From Klebsiella michiganensis (lineage in GTDB: Bacteria; Pseudomonadota; Gammaproteobacteria; Enterobacterales; Enterobacteriaceae), in NCBI GenBank assembly GCA_000963575.1, contig CP011077.1:2480001-2544000 (forward strand): 64,000 nt of DNA, in the 5' to 3' direction. Numbering within the stretch: position 1 is the first letter of the stretch; every line of letters starts with the position of its first letter. Positions 23,761 to 32,218 of the stretch are shown piece by piece. The notes beneath the pieces were generated by a model. The model did not search any database. It was given only the letters and a program-made list of their open reading frames with translations, and was not told where the DNA came from. The translations under genes were made by a program, and so were the position numbers.

Positions 23761-24969
23761 CTAGCTCACACGCTCAAGGATCAGGGCAATGCCCTGACCC
23801 ACACCGATACACATGGTGCAAAGGGCATACCGCCCGCCGCGCCGGTGCAGCTCCAGGCTGGCCGTTAACGCCAGTCTGGCTCCGCTCATCCCCAGCGGGT
23901 GTCCTAAGGCAATCGCGCCGCCGTTAGGATTCACATGCGGGGCATCATCCGGGAGCCCCAGTTGGCGAAGCACGCCGAGCGCCTGCGCGGCGAAGGCTTC
24001 GTTTAGTTCAATTAAGTCCATGTCGTGGATGCTTAGCCCGGCAATTTCCAGCACTTTACGTACTGCGGGCACCGGCCCCAGTCCCATCAGACGCGGCTCA
24101 ACGCCCGCCGTCGCCATAGCGACAATGCGCGCCTTTGGCGTCAGGCCGTGCCCCAGCGCGGCGGCTTCGCTGGCGATAATCAGCGCCGCTGCGCCGTCGT
24201 TCACGCCGGAGGCATTGCCCGCCGTCACGACGCCGTTGGCGCGGAACGGCGTTTTTAGCGCCGCCAGTTGCTCAAGCGTGGTTTCTGCGCGCGGATGCTC
24301 GTCTTCCCGGACTTCCGTCCCCGTGCCTTTGCGGCCGCTGAGCATGACCGGCACTATCTCTTCGGCCAGAATGCCCTTCTGCTGTGCCCGGGCGGTGCGC
24401 TGCTGGCTGCGAAGCGCAAACTGGTCCTGGTCTTCGCGGCTTATTTTTAACAATTCCGCTACATTCTCTGCCGTTTCCGGCATGCTGTCAGTACCAAATT
24501 GCGCCGCCATGAGCGGGTTCACAAAACGCCAGCCGATGGTGGTATCAAACATCTCCGCCTGACGCTGAAACGGCGAGCTGGCTTTGCCCATTACAAACGG
24601 CGCACGGGACATGGATTCCACGCCGCCCGCCAGCATCAGTTGGGCATCACCTGCTTTTATGGCACGGGCGGCGAAACCCACTGCATCCAGCCCCGAACCA
24701 CACAGGCGGTTGATCGTGGTGCCGGGCACGCTCTGCGGTAAACCGGCCAGCAGCGTCGCCATACGCGCCACGTCACGGTTGTCCTCCCCGGCCTGATTTG
24801 CGCAGCCAAAAATCACATCATCCACCGCACTCCAGTCGAGATTCGGGTAGCGTGCCAGCAGCGCCTTTAACGGCAGTGCGGCAAGATCATCCGCCCGCAC
24901 GCTCGAAAGCGCGCCGCCGTAGCGGCCAATCGGGGTGCGCACGCCATCGCAAATAAAAGCCTGACTCAT
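23761..24969 (-). CDS. paaJ: 3-oxoadipyl-CoA/3-oxo-5,6-dehydrosuberyl-CoA thiolase
   Basis: This 402-residue type II thiolase performs the two CoA-dependent cleavages that end the phenylacetate pathway and yield acetyl-CoA and succinyl-CoA. The acyl-accepting cysteine is Cys90 (NRLCGSGLDAV). The thiolase motif NPNGGAIALGHPLGMSGAR is near residue 350 and the catalytic CIGVGQG motif near the C-terminus. Its ATG overlaps the paaI stop by four bases. Confidence 0.97.
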   Translation of the reverse strand: MSQAFICDGVRTPIGRYGGALSSVRADDLAALPLKALLARYPNLDWSAVDDVIFGCANQAGEDNRDVARMATLLAGLPQSVPGTTINRLCGSGLDAVGFAARAIKAGDAQLMLAGGVESMSRAPFVMGKASSPFQRQAEMFDTTIGWRFVNPLMAAQFGTDSMPETAENVAELLKISREDQDQFALRSQQRTARAQQKGILAEEIVPVMLSGRKGTGTEVREDEHPRAETTLEQLAALKTPFRANGVVTAGNASGVNDGAAALIIASEAAALGHGLTPKARIVAMATAGVEPRLMGLGPVPAVRKVLEIAGLSIHDMDLIELNEAFAAQALGVLRQLGLPDDAPHVNPNGGAIALGHPLGMSGARLALTASLELHRRGGRYALCTMCIGVGQGIALILERVS

Positions 24970-25391
24970 AATTTTTCTCCTGAAACCGTCGTCCCGATGC
25001 GATGGGCGCGGCCGCGAAACAGCGCCAGCGTCTTCTCGTCCTGGTTGATTATTTCGATGTCGTAGACCCCGGTCTGTCGCCCCTGCTGACGCACCCGGGC
25101 CATCGCCTTAAGCCGATCTCCGGCCTTACCGGGACGTAAAAATTCAATGCTGCAGCCGGAAGCCACTGCCGCCAGTCCCTGACTGTTGCAGGCGTAGGCA
25201 AAGGCGGTGTCGGCGAGCGTGAACAGCTGCCCGCCGTGGCAGGTCTGGTGGCCGTTGAGCATGGCCTCGGTGATGGTCATGGTAAGCAGCGCAAAGCCGT
25301 CCCCCATCTCAATCACTTCGATTCCCATCTGTTTGGCGCAGTTGTCCCTCGCGTACATCAGGCGGGCGTTGTCCCAGGCGTTAGTGCTCAT
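24966..25391 (-). CDS. paaI: Hydroxyphenylacetyl-CoA thioesterase
   Basis: This 141-residue hotdog-fold thioesterase carries the family helix MLNGHQTCHGGQLFTLADTAFAYA around residues 45-67, with the catalytic Asp in LAD. It releases CoA from stalled ring-hydroxylated or other dead-end phenylacetyl-CoA derivatives, protecting the CoA pool. It overlaps the end of paaH by 11 bases and paaJ by four. Confidence 0.95.
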   Translation of the reverse strand: MSTNAWDNARLMYARDNCAKQMGIEVIEMGDGFALLTMTITEAMLNGHQTCHGGQLFTLADTAFAYACNSQGLAAVASGCSIEFLRPGKAGDRLKAMARVRQQGRQTGVYDIEIINQDEKTLALFRGRAHRIGTTVSGEKL

Positions 25392-26805
25392 GTTGGTTCT
25401 CCAGCAGCGCGCGCTGGCGCAGCAAAGATGTTGGGCGGTAGCGCTCTTCGCCGTAGTGGCGCTGAAGGTTTTCCAGCAGCGTCAGGATGTTTTGCCAGCC
25501 CAGCCGGGCTCCCCAGGCCAGCGGCCCGTGCGGGTAATTAACGCCGAGCTGCATCGCGGTATCGATATCTGCTTCGACAGCCACCCCTTTCTGCAGCGCG
25601 TCCAGCGCTTCGTTGGCGAGCATCGCCACGGTGCGCCAGGCCAACATGCCGGGGTAGTCGTTAATCACCAACACCTGTTTGCCCTGCTGCTGGAAGTAAT
25701 GGGTAACCTTCGCCAACTGCTGTGGCGTCACCGAAGCCGAAGGCGCTAACACTTCCAGAGAAGACTCGACGAGCTTGTCCCGCAGCACCACGGGGCGCTT
25801 TAGCTCGGCCGACATGGCAGCGGCGGTGAGGCCGCTGGTCACGGCGACAACGATGCCGTCAATTTCAAGTGCCTTGCCGGACTGCGTCACCTGGTTGGCC
25901 GCGAGTTCGGCAGAGACCTGAGGCTGATATTCCGGCTTCGCCTCAAGCGGCCAGCGATAAACGCCCTGCCCGGTTTTCTTGCCCAGGCGTTTGCCCAGCA
26001 CCAGTTCCTGCTGCGCCAGAGACGGCAGGAAACGGCGCTCCTGCCAGAAGGCGTTAAACACCGAGCAGGTGACGGCGAAGTTGACGTCCTGGCCTATCAG
26101 GTCGGTTAACGCCAGCGGCCCCATCGGGAAGCCCGCGCCGTCGCGCAATGCGGCATCGATAGCCGCCGCAGGAGCCACCTGCTCCTCCAGCGCGCGCCAG
26201 GCTTCGGCGTAAAAAGGCCGCGCCACGCGGTTGACGATAAAGCCGGGCGTGGAATGGCAGCGCACCGGCTGTTTCCCCCAGCGCAGCGCCAGCTCACAAA
26301 GCCGCTCGGCAATCTCCGGGGACGTTTCCAGGCCGCTGACCACTTCGACCAGTTTCATCACCGGCGCAGGGTTAAAGAAATGCAGCCCGACGATGCGCGC
26401 CGGGTGGCTGATGCCGCTGGCGATAGCCGTGATGGAAATGGATGAGGTATTGCTGGCAAAGACGGTATCAGCGGCGCAAACCGCCGCTAAATCGCGGAAG
26501 ATAGCCTGCTTGACATCAATTTGCTCGGCGGCGGCCTCAATCACCAGCGCGGCCTGAGCCAAATCAGCCAGCGTCTGTGCCGGATGCAGTCGGCCAAGCG
26601 TTGACTGGCGGTGGGCATCATCCAGCTTGCCTTTGGCCACGCGGGCGCTGAGGGTGGAATCAATCCCGTCGATCGCACGCTTTGCCGCTCCCGGCTGTAT
26701 GTCATACAGCCAGACGGTATGGCCCGCGCTGGCGGCCACCTGCGCAATTCCGGCGCCCATAGTGCCGCTGCCAATCACCGCGATAACAGCTTCAGGAGTT
26801 AACAT
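25381..26805 (-). CDS. paaH: 3-hydroxyadipyl-CoA dehydrogenase
   Basis: This is a 474-residue NAD-dependent 3-hydroxyacyl-CoA dehydrogenase. The Rossmann motif VIGSGTMGAGIAQVAA is at about residues 10-25, and the FFNPAPVMKLVEVV block holding the catalytic His region is near 140. A second C-terminal dehydrogenase-like domain makes it longer than FadB-type single units, as in E. coli PaaH. The frame is open upstream to 26976, but that extension overlaps paaG. ATG at 26805, one base after the paaG stop, matches the family start. Confidence 0.96.
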   Translation of the reverse strand: MLTPEAVIAVIGSGTMGAGIAQVAASAGHTVWLYDIQPGAAKRAIDGIDSTLSARVAKGKLDDAHRQSTLGRLHPAQTLADLAQAALVIEAAAEQIDVKQAIFRDLAAVCAADTVFASNTSSISITAIASGISHPARIVGLHFFNPAPVMKLVEVVSGLETSPEIAERLCELALRWGKQPVRCHSTPGFIVNRVARPFYAEAWRALEEQVAPAAAIDAALRDGAGFPMGPLALTDLIGQDVNFAVTCSVFNAFWQERRFLPSLAQQELVLGKRLGKKTGQGVYRWPLEAKPEYQPQVSAELAANQVTQSGKALEIDGIVVAVTSGLTAAAMSAELKRPVVLRDKLVESSLEVLAPSASVTPQQLAKVTHYFQQQGKQVLVINDYPGMLAWRTVAMLANEALDALQKGVAVEADIDTAMQLGVNYPHGPLAWGARLGWQNILTLLENLQRHYGEERYRPTSLLRQRALLENQHEH

Positions 26806-26806
26806 C

Positions 26807-27592
26807 TTATTTCCCCTTAAAGGTGGCCGGGCGCTTCGCCAGGAAGGCCGACACGCCTTCGCGGTAATCTTCGCTGCGGCCGGCCAGGCGCTGATAGTCC
26901 CGCTCCAGGTCCAGCTGGGCGTCCAGGGTGTTGGTTTCGGAAGCGTAAAGCGCCTGCTTGATAAGCCCCAGACCAAAAGTCGGCTGGGTAGCCAAGTGTT
27001 GAGCCAGCTTGCGGGCGGTATCGCTTAGCTGTTCGTCGTCCACTACCTGCCAGATCATGCCCCAGTCGTGTGCCTGCTCGGCGCTTAGCGTGTCGCCCAG
27101 CAGCGCCAGCCCCATGGCACGAGCGCGTCCGGTCAGGCGGAGCAAGAACCAGGTCCCGCCACAGTCGGGCACCAAACCCAACTTACTGAAAGAAATAATA
27201 AATTTTGCCGAGCGTGCGGCAATAACCATGTCGCAGCCCAGCGCCAGCGTGGCACCGGCTCCTGCCGCAACGCCGTTAACCGCAGCAATTACCGGCTTAG
27301 GGAGCTTCGCCAGGCGGCGCAAGAGCGGGTTGTAAAATGTTTCAACCGAATATCCGAGATCCGGCGCGTCACCGCTTGGGTCAACATTGCGGTCATTCAG
27401 ATCCTGTCCCGCACAGAAACCACGTCCGGCACCGGTGATCAGCAGGCAGCGTATGGTTTCATCCCGCTCAGCCTGGGTGAGAACTTCCGCAAGTTGATGA
27501 TGCATCTCATCGTTAAAGCTGTTCAGCCGCTCCGGGCGGTTCAGGGTCAGGGTCATCACCCCGCTTTGCACATCGCTAACAATAAAACTCAT
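26807..27592 (-). CDS. paaG: 1,2-epoxyphenylacetyl-CoA isomerase
   Basis: This 261-residue crotonase-fold enzyme converts the ring epoxide to the seven-membered oxepin-CoA and later shifts a double bond during beta-oxidation. Family features include GAGRGFCAGQDLNDR near residue 55, the oxyanion-hole region VNGVAAGAGATLALGCDMVIAA near 105, and FSKLGLVPDCGGTWFLLRL near 135 with the catalytic aspartate. Two bases separate it from paaF and one from paaH. Confidence 0.96.
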   Translation of the reverse strand: MSFIVSDVQSGVMTLTLNRPERLNSFNDEMHHQLAEVLTQAERDETIRCLLITGAGRGFCAGQDLNDRNVDPSGDAPDLGYSVETFYNPLLRRLAKLPKPVIAAVNGVAAGAGATLALGCDMVIAARSAKFIISFSKLGLVPDCGGTWFLLRLTGRARAMGLALLGDTLSAEQAHDWGMIWQVVDDEQLSDTARKLAQHLATQPTFGLGLIKQALYASETNTLDAQLDLERDYQRLAGRSEDYREGVSAFLAKRPATFKGK

Positions 27593-27594
27593 GA

Positions 27595-28362
27595 TTAACG
27601 TCCTTTAAAGTCGGCAGGTCGTTTTTCCAGAAAGGCGGCGATGCCTTCCTGGCGATCTTCGGTGCCGGCGAGCAGCGTAAACAACTGGCGCTCCTGCAGC
27701 AGCCCCTGGCTCAGGCCCGTGTTCTGCGCCTGTTGAAGCGCGCTTTTCGCGGCCTGTAGCGCAAGCGGTGCATGGCGGGCGATACTGGCCGCCAGCTTCT
27801 GCGCGTATTCGAGCGCTAGCGCGGCGGGATGCACTTCGGCCACCAGCCCGGCACGTAAGGCCTGCTGCGCGTCAATAGCCTCGCCGCTCAGCACCATGCG
27901 GTAAGCCAGCGCTTTGCCAACGCTGCGGATAAGCCGCTGTGTGCCGCCCGCGCCGGGCATAATCCCCAGCGTGATTTCCGGCAGGCCAAAGCGGGCGTTG
28001 TCCCCGGCAACGATAATGTCGCTCAACAGCGCCAGCTCACAGCCTGCGCCGAGCGCATAGCCGTTAACGGCGGTAATCAGCGGTTTGGGAAAGCGTTCAA
28101 TGCGCGCCCATAGCTGGGGACGAGGATCGTTTAGCGTGGCGGGCATGTCCCGGCTCGCCATCTCTTTTAAGTCCGCTCCGGCGGCAAAAAAACGCTCGTT
28201 GCCGGCAATCACCACGGCACCGATGGTTTCGTCCTGCTGCGCCCTTTCCAGTGCCCCGGCAATCAGCGTCAGCTGTTCGTTGTTGAGTGCGTTACGCGCC
28301 TGCGGGCGGTTTAGGGTCAGGGTCAGCACCCGGCCGCACTGTTGGCTTAGAAGTTCGCTCAT
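27595..28362 (-). CDS. paaF: 2,3-dehydroadipyl-CoA hydratase
   Basis: This 255-residue enoyl-CoA hydratase of the crotonase fold has LNRPQARNALN near the N-terminus, an FFAAGADLKEMA oxyanion motif near residue 60, and the catalytic glutamate region FGLPEITLGIMPGAGGTQRLIR near 130. It hydrates 2,3-dehydroadipyl-CoA to 3-hydroxyadipyl-CoA for PaaH. The start is ATG 28362, which overlaps the paaE stop (TGATG); a longer frame to 28422 lies inside paaE. Confidence 0.95.
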   Translation of the reverse strand: MSELLSQQCGRVLTLTLNRPQARNALNNEQLTLIAGALERAQQDETIGAVVIAGNERFFAAGADLKEMASRDMPATLNDPRPQLWARIERFPKPLITAVNGYALGAGCELALLSDIIVAGDNARFGLPEITLGIMPGAGGTQRLIRSVGKALAYRMVLSGEAIDAQQALRAGLVAEVHPAALALEYAQKLAASIARHAPLALQAAKSALQQAQNTGLSQGLLQERQLFTLLAGTEDRQEGIAAFLEKRPADFKGR

Positions 28363-29429
28363 CACAGCCCCTGCGCATCGAAATCGAGCACCACGTCGTC
28401 GCCCTTCGGCAGCGCCTGGCAACTGAGTACGTAACCTGCCGCCAGCTGATCCGGCTCCAGGCTGTAGTTGACGCCCATTTCCACTTCGCCTTGAAGTACC
28501 TTGCAGCGGCAGGTGGCGCAGACGCCGCCTTTACAGGCATACGGCAGATCCGCCCCCTGGCGCAGCGCCGCGTCGAGAATGCTTTCGTCTCCGGCGGTCA
28601 GGGTAATCTGGCGATCGACCCCGTCCTGGCGCAGGGTGACGGTTTTACCCGCCGCCTGAGCGCGAGAACGCGCGCTGGGCGTAACGCCCGGCGTGTTGAA
28701 ATGTTCGAGGTAGATATCCTGCGGCGCCACACCCATCTCTTTCAGCGTGGCTTCGGCCGTCTGCATCATGCTTTGCGGGCCGCAGATAAAGGTGCGGTCA
28801 AAACCTTTGACGTCCAGCAGATGGTCGCCGAGCTGTTTTAGCTTCGCGCCGTCGAGCCGGCCGCTGAGCAATTCGCTGTCCGATTTCTCCTGGCTGAACA
28901 GATAAATAAGCTGCAGGCGCTGCGGGTAGCGGTCTTTCAGGTCAGCTAACGCCTGACGGAACATCATGCTGGCGCTGCTGCGGTTGCCGTAAACCAGGGT
29001 CACGCTGCTTTGTGGCTCGGTAGCAAGCGTTGCGCCGATAATGGCCAGCATCGGCGTTATGCCTGAGCCAACCGCCAGCGCCAGATAATTCCCGCGAGTC
29101 TCCGCCTCCGGCTGGTAGCCAAAGTTTCCCTGCGGGACCATAACTTCCAGCGACATGCCGGCGGCTAAGTCGCTGATCGCATACTGCGAGAAGCGGCCCC
29201 CGTCGATAGCTTTGACCGCGACGCAAATCTCGCCCGGATTTTCCGATCGGCAAATGGAATAGCAGCGGCGCAGCTCTTCCCCGCCCAGTCTGGCTTTCAG
29301 CGTGAGATGCTGCCCAGGGCGAAAGCGATATTGCCCCTGCAGCGCGTCCGGCACCGCAAACGTGATTGCCACCGCCTCGGCGGTTTCGGGCTCGATACGG
29401 GCCACTTTCAGGGAATGAAATGAAGGCAT
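28362..29429 (-). CDS. paaE: Phenylacetyl-CoA epoxidase reductase
   Basis: This 355-residue NADPH-dependent reductase supplies electrons to the PaaABC epoxidase. It has an FAD-binding front (RRCYSICRS near residue 55), an NAD(P)-binding part with GSGITPMLAII near 115, and a C-terminal plant-type ferredoxin. The ferredoxin cysteines are in ACKGGVCATCRCKV near 300 and VLSCQ near 335. The start is ATG 29429, seven bases after paaD; the frame stays open further upstream into paaD, but the family N-terminus (PSFHSLKVARIE) fixes the start here. Confidence 0.96.
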   Translation of the reverse strand: MPSFHSLKVARIEPETAEAVAITFAVPDALQGQYRFRPGQHLTLKARLGGEELRRCYSICRSENPGEICVAVKAIDGGRFSQYAISDLAAGMSLEVMVPQGNFGYQPEAETRGNYLALAVGSGITPMLAIIGATLATEPQSSVTLVYGNRSSASMMFRQALADLKDRYPQRLQLIYLFSQEKSDSELLSGRLDGAKLKQLGDHLLDVKGFDRTFICGPQSMMQTAEATLKEMGVAPQDIYLEHFNTPGVTPSARSRAQAAGKTVTLRQDGVDRQITLTAGDESILDAALRQGADLPYACKGGVCATCRCKVLQGEVEMGVNYSLEPDQLAAGYVLSCQALPKGDDVVLDFDAQGL

Positions 29430-29436
29430 AACATCC

Positions 29437-29931
29437 TCAAATACATTTAAAGTAATCAAAGGGTTCCCGGCAGCTGTTGCAGCGATAAAGCGCTTTACAG
29501 GCCGTGGAGCCGAATTCACTGATGAGCGAGGTGTGTTCACTCCCGCAGCGCGGGCATGTCACCTGGGCGGCGACCGTCGCGTGACAGGCATGTCCCTGCG
29601 GCGGGCTGATACCGTATTCCCGCAGCCGGGTTTTGGCCTCCGGTGACATCCAGTCCGTCGTCCAGGCAGGATGCAAAACCAGCTTGAGATGCACCGGGGT
29701 TAGCCCGGCGTCTTCAAGCGTTTCCCGGATGGCGGTTAGCAAGAACTCGGTGGCAGGGCAGCCTGAATACGTCGGCGTGAAGCCGATATGCCAGCCATCC
29801 TCCCGATGTTCTACACTGCGTACCATGCCGAGGTCGGTAATGGTCAGGACCGGAATTTCCGGGTCGCTGATCTTACCGAGCAGTTGCCAGACGTCGCGAA
29901 CGGCAGCGGGCTGAAGCGTGGCGGTTTGCAT
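29437..29931 (-). CDS. paaD: Phenylacetyl-CoA epoxidase maturation protein PaaD
   Basis: This 164-residue protein has an MIP18/DUF59-like N-terminal domain (ISDPEIPVLTITDLGMVR, FTPTYSGCPATEFL) and a C-terminal cysteine pattern (CPRCGSEHTSLISEFGSTAC, CNSCREPFDYFKC) suited to metal or Fe-S binding. It is required for ring epoxidation, probably in iron-sulfur or di-iron centre assembly. ATG 29931 gives the E. coli-like length; the open frame beyond it overlaps paaC. Confidence 0.95.
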   Translation of the reverse strand: MQTATLQPAAVRDVWQLLGKISDPEIPVLTITDLGMVRSVEHREDGWHIGFTPTYSGCPATEFLLTAIRETLEDAGLTPVHLKLVLHPAWTTDWMSPEAKTRLREYGISPPQGHACHATVAAQVTCPRCGSEHTSLISEFGSTACKALYRCNSCREPFDYFKCI

Positions 29932-29941
29932 CCTCTTCTCC

Positions 29942-30697
29942 TTACCACTGCTGGTTTGGGTAAGCGCGCTGCAGGTACTGCATTTCAGCCAGCAGCGGGC
30001 CAAGATGTTCGGTATGTAGCCCCTGTTTACCGCCGGTGCGGTAAGGCGCTTCTTCCGGTACCTGTAATGAGGCATCGTTTATTCCGGCGGCGATCTCAAG
30101 CAGCCATTCTTCCCTGAGGCCGCGCGGGTCGACCGCGATCCCCTGCTCTGCCAGCGTCGTTTCCAGCTCGTCGGCAACAAACATTTCCCCGCTAAAGCGC
30201 CACAGTTTGTTCAGCGCGCTTTGCGTTTTTGCCTGCGAAAGTTCGGTGCCGTTGCCCAGGCGAACCAGCCAGCCGCGGCTAAACCGCAGGTGGTAGCGCA
30301 CTTCTTTAATCGCTTTGGCCGCAATGGCCGCCAGCTGCGGGTCTTTGCTTGCCACCAGGCGGCTGAACAACGAGACGTGCCAGGCGTCCAGCAGGTATTG
30401 ACGCACCAGCGTTTCGGCAAAGTCGCCGTTGGGCTGTTCCGCCAGCAACAGATTGCGGTATTCACGTTCGTCCCGGCCAAAGGCCAGTTTGTCTTCGTCG
30501 AGGTGTTCACCTTCACGCTCGGCGGCATAGGTCAGGAAGTTGCGGGCCTGGCCGAGCAGGTCGAGGCCAATATTGGCCAGCGCCAGGTCAATCTCCAGCT
30601 CCGGGGCGTGACCGCACCAGGCGCTCAGGCGCTGGGCCAGCACAAGGCAGGTATCGCCGAGGCGCAGGCTGTAGGTCGCTACAGGATCGAGTGTCAT
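29942..30697 (-). CDS. paaC: Phenylacetyl-CoA epoxidase structural subunit
   Basis: This 251-residue ferritin-like subunit forms the inactive structural partner of PaaA in the ring 1,2-phenylacetyl-CoA epoxidase. Conserved stretches include CGHAPELEIDLALANIGLDLLGQAR near residue 30, VRYHLRFSRGWLVRLGNGTE near 140 and GLHTEHLGPLLAEMQYLQR near the end. ATG 30697 is chosen because GAGG lies six bases upstream; a GTG at 30709 overlapping the paaB stop is the alternative. Confidence 0.95.
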   Translation of the reverse strand: MTLDPVATYSLRLGDTCLVLAQRLSAWCGHAPELEIDLALANIGLDLLGQARNFLTYAAEREGEHLDEDKLAFGRDEREYRNLLLAEQPNGDFAETLVRQYLLDAWHVSLFSRLVASKDPQLAAIAAKAIKEVRYHLRFSRGWLVRLGNGTELSQAKTQSALNKLWRFSGEMFVADELETTLAEQGIAVDPRGLREEWLLEIAAGINDASLQVPEEAPYRTGGKQGLHTEHLGPLLAEMQYLQRAYPNQQW

Positions 30698-30705
30698 CGG
30701 CGGCC

Positions 30706-30993
30706 TCACATGTGCTCGATGCCGTCAGGCAGCGTGTAAAACGTCGGGTGGCGGTAGACCTTGCTGTCTGCCGGGTCGAAGAATTCCGGGCGCTCCTCCG
30801 GCTGCGAGGCCACGATTTCACTCGCTCTCACCACCCAAATAGAGCAGCCTTCGCTACGGCGGGTGTAGGCGTCACGGGCGTTTTCCAACGCCATCTGGTC
30901 GTCGGCCGCGTGGAGGCTGCCAACATGGCGATGGGACAGCCCTTTTTTAGTGCGGATAAATACTTCGTACAGCGGCCAGTAAATTTTGCTCAT
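30706..30993 (-). CDS. paaB: Phenylacetyl-CoA epoxidase subunit PaaB
   Basis: This 95-residue protein begins with WPLYEVFIRTKKGLSHRHVGSLHA and includes ALENARDAYTRR and IWVVRAS, the invariant PaaB blocks. PaaB bridges PaaAC heterodimers in the multicomponent epoxidase. It lies 11 bases after paaA and eight bases before paaC. Confidence 0.96.
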   Translation of the reverse strand: MSKIYWPLYEVFIRTKKGLSHRHVGSLHAADDQMALENARDAYTRRSEGCSIWVVRASEIVASQPEERPEFFDPADSKVYRHPTFYTLPDGIEHM

Positions 30994-31004
30994 CTTTTAC
31001 TCCT

Positions 31005-31934
31005 TCAGGCGGCGGTGCGGGCCTGTTGTTTTTCGGCATACGCAAGGGCGGCTTCGCGCACCCATGCCCCCTCTTCCCAGGCTTTACGCTTGGCGGCGAG
31101 GCGCTCTTCGTTGCATAACCCGCGCCCGGCAACCACGTCGTTAAATTCCTGCCAGTCAATTTCGCCAAAGCGGTAATGGCCCGTGGCCTCATCCAGATGC
31201 AGATCGGGGTCCGGCACGGTCATACCCAGCAGCTCAACCTGCGGCACCGTGTTGTCCACAAAGCGCTGACGAAGCTCGTCATTACCGAAGCGTTTAATTT
31301 TCCAGGCGAGACTTTGGGCGCTGTTAGGCGAGTTGTCGTCGTTAGGCCCGAACATCATCAGCGCCGGCCACCAGAAGCGATTAATGGCATCCTGCAGCAT
31401 CTGCCGCTGCGCCGGGCTGCCGTTTGCCAGCACCGCGCAGGCTTCGAACCCCTGCCGCTGATGGAAACTTTCTTCCTTGCAGATTTTCACCATCGCCCGA
31501 GCGTATGGCCCGTAAGACGTGCGGCACAGCGCCACCTGGTTGACGATGGCGGCGCCGTCCACCAGCCAGCCAATCACGCCGATGTCGGCCCAGTTGAGCG
31601 TCGGGTAGTTAAAGATGGAGGAGTACTTCATCTTGCCGTCGAGCATCTTCTGGTAGATATCTTCCCGGGCACAGCCCAGAGTCTCCGCCGCGCTGTAGAG
31701 ATACAGACCGTGCCCGGCTTCATCCTGCACTTTGGCCAGCAAAATGGCTTTGCGGCGCAGGCTGGGGGCGCGCGTTATCCAGTTACCTTCCGGCAGCATG
31801 CCGACAATTTCCGAGTGCGCATGCTGGCCTATCTGGCGGATCAGCGTTTTGCGGTAAGCCTCCGGCATCCAGTCCTGTGGCTCTATGGCGGTCTCCTGCT
31901 GGATGCGCTCATCGAAGCGTTCTTGTTCTGTCAC
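31005..31934 (-). CDS. paaA: Phenylacetyl-CoA epoxidase catalytic (di-iron) subunit
   Basis: This 309-residue ferritin-like oxygenase subunit carries the di-iron ligands in helices that include KVQDEAGHGLYLYSAAETLG near residue 70 and KICKEESFHQRQGFEA near 150. Together with PaaC, PaaB and the reductase PaaE it inserts one oxygen atom across C1-C2 of the phenylacetyl-CoA ring. It is the first gene of the leftward catabolic operon. A PaaX-like operator lies 42-58 bp upstream of its start and a CRP-like site about 120 bp upstream. Confidence 0.97.
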   Translation of the reverse strand: MTEQERFDERIQQETAIEPQDWMPEAYRKTLIRQIGQHAHSEIVGMLPEGNWITRAPSLRRKAILLAKVQDEAGHGLYLYSAAETLGCAREDIYQKMLDGKMKYSSIFNYPTLNWADIGVIGWLVDGAAIVNQVALCRTSYGPYARAMVKICKEESFHQRQGFEACAVLANGSPAQRQMLQDAINRFWWPALMMFGPNDDNSPNSAQSLAWKIKRFGNDELRQRFVDNTVPQVELLGMTVPDPDLHLDEATGHYRFGEIDWQEFNDVVAGRGLCNEERLAAKRKAWEEGAWVREAALAYAEKQQARTAA

Positions 31935-31975
31935 GGCATCACCTTATGATTCAATTTAAACCAACACATTGCGAT

Positions 31976-31992
31976 ATTGCGAATCACATCAT
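31976..31992 (-). promoter_or_regulatory. PaaX-like operator upstream of paaA
   Basis: On the minus strand the sequence ATGATGTGATTCGCAAT contains TGTGATTCGC. It agrees at 13 of 15 positions with the E. coli PaaX consensus WWTRTGATTCGCGWT as I recall it. It sits where a repressor would cover the paaA promoter. No paaX gene is present in the window. Confidence 0.6.
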
Positions 31993-32045
31993 GATTAAAA
32001 GTTACAGATAAGTTAACGAAGATCGCAAAGATTACACCGTATGTT

Positions 32046-32061
32046 TGTGAGGCTTATCACG
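32046..32061. promoter_or_regulatory. CRP-like site in the paaZ-paaA region
   Basis: TGTGA-GGCTTA-TCACG matches the CRP consensus TGTGA-N6-TCACA at nine of ten conserved positions. Catabolite control of the divergent paa promoters is known in E. coli. If paaA transcription starts near 31,992, this site is centred about 61 bp upstream. Confidence 0.65.
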
Positions 32062-32089
32062 TAAAATATCTCAAATACCTGACTTATCA

Positions 32090-32103
32090 TTGAGATAAAT
32101 CAA
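32090..32103. promoter_or_regulatory. FNR-like box in the paaZ-paaA region
   Basis: TTGAG-ATAA-ATCAA matches the FNR consensus TTGAT-N4-ATCAA at nine of ten positions. The region is AT-rich and an integration host factor site could overlap, so this is a weak call. Confidence 0.3.
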
Positions 32104-32218
32104 TAACAAAAAACACGCCTCAGAACTATGTTAACAATTTATTAAATTACACCTTGATTTTTATGATTCATAAAACAAACACTATAAACAATGAATGCAG
32201 CATGTAATGGAGAGTGAG

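Noticed and set aside
25381..26976. paaH with an N-terminal extension of 57 residues
   Set aside because: The extension is an out-of-frame shadow of the paaG 3' end. ATG 26805 directly after the paaG stop gives the known PaaH N-terminus and length.
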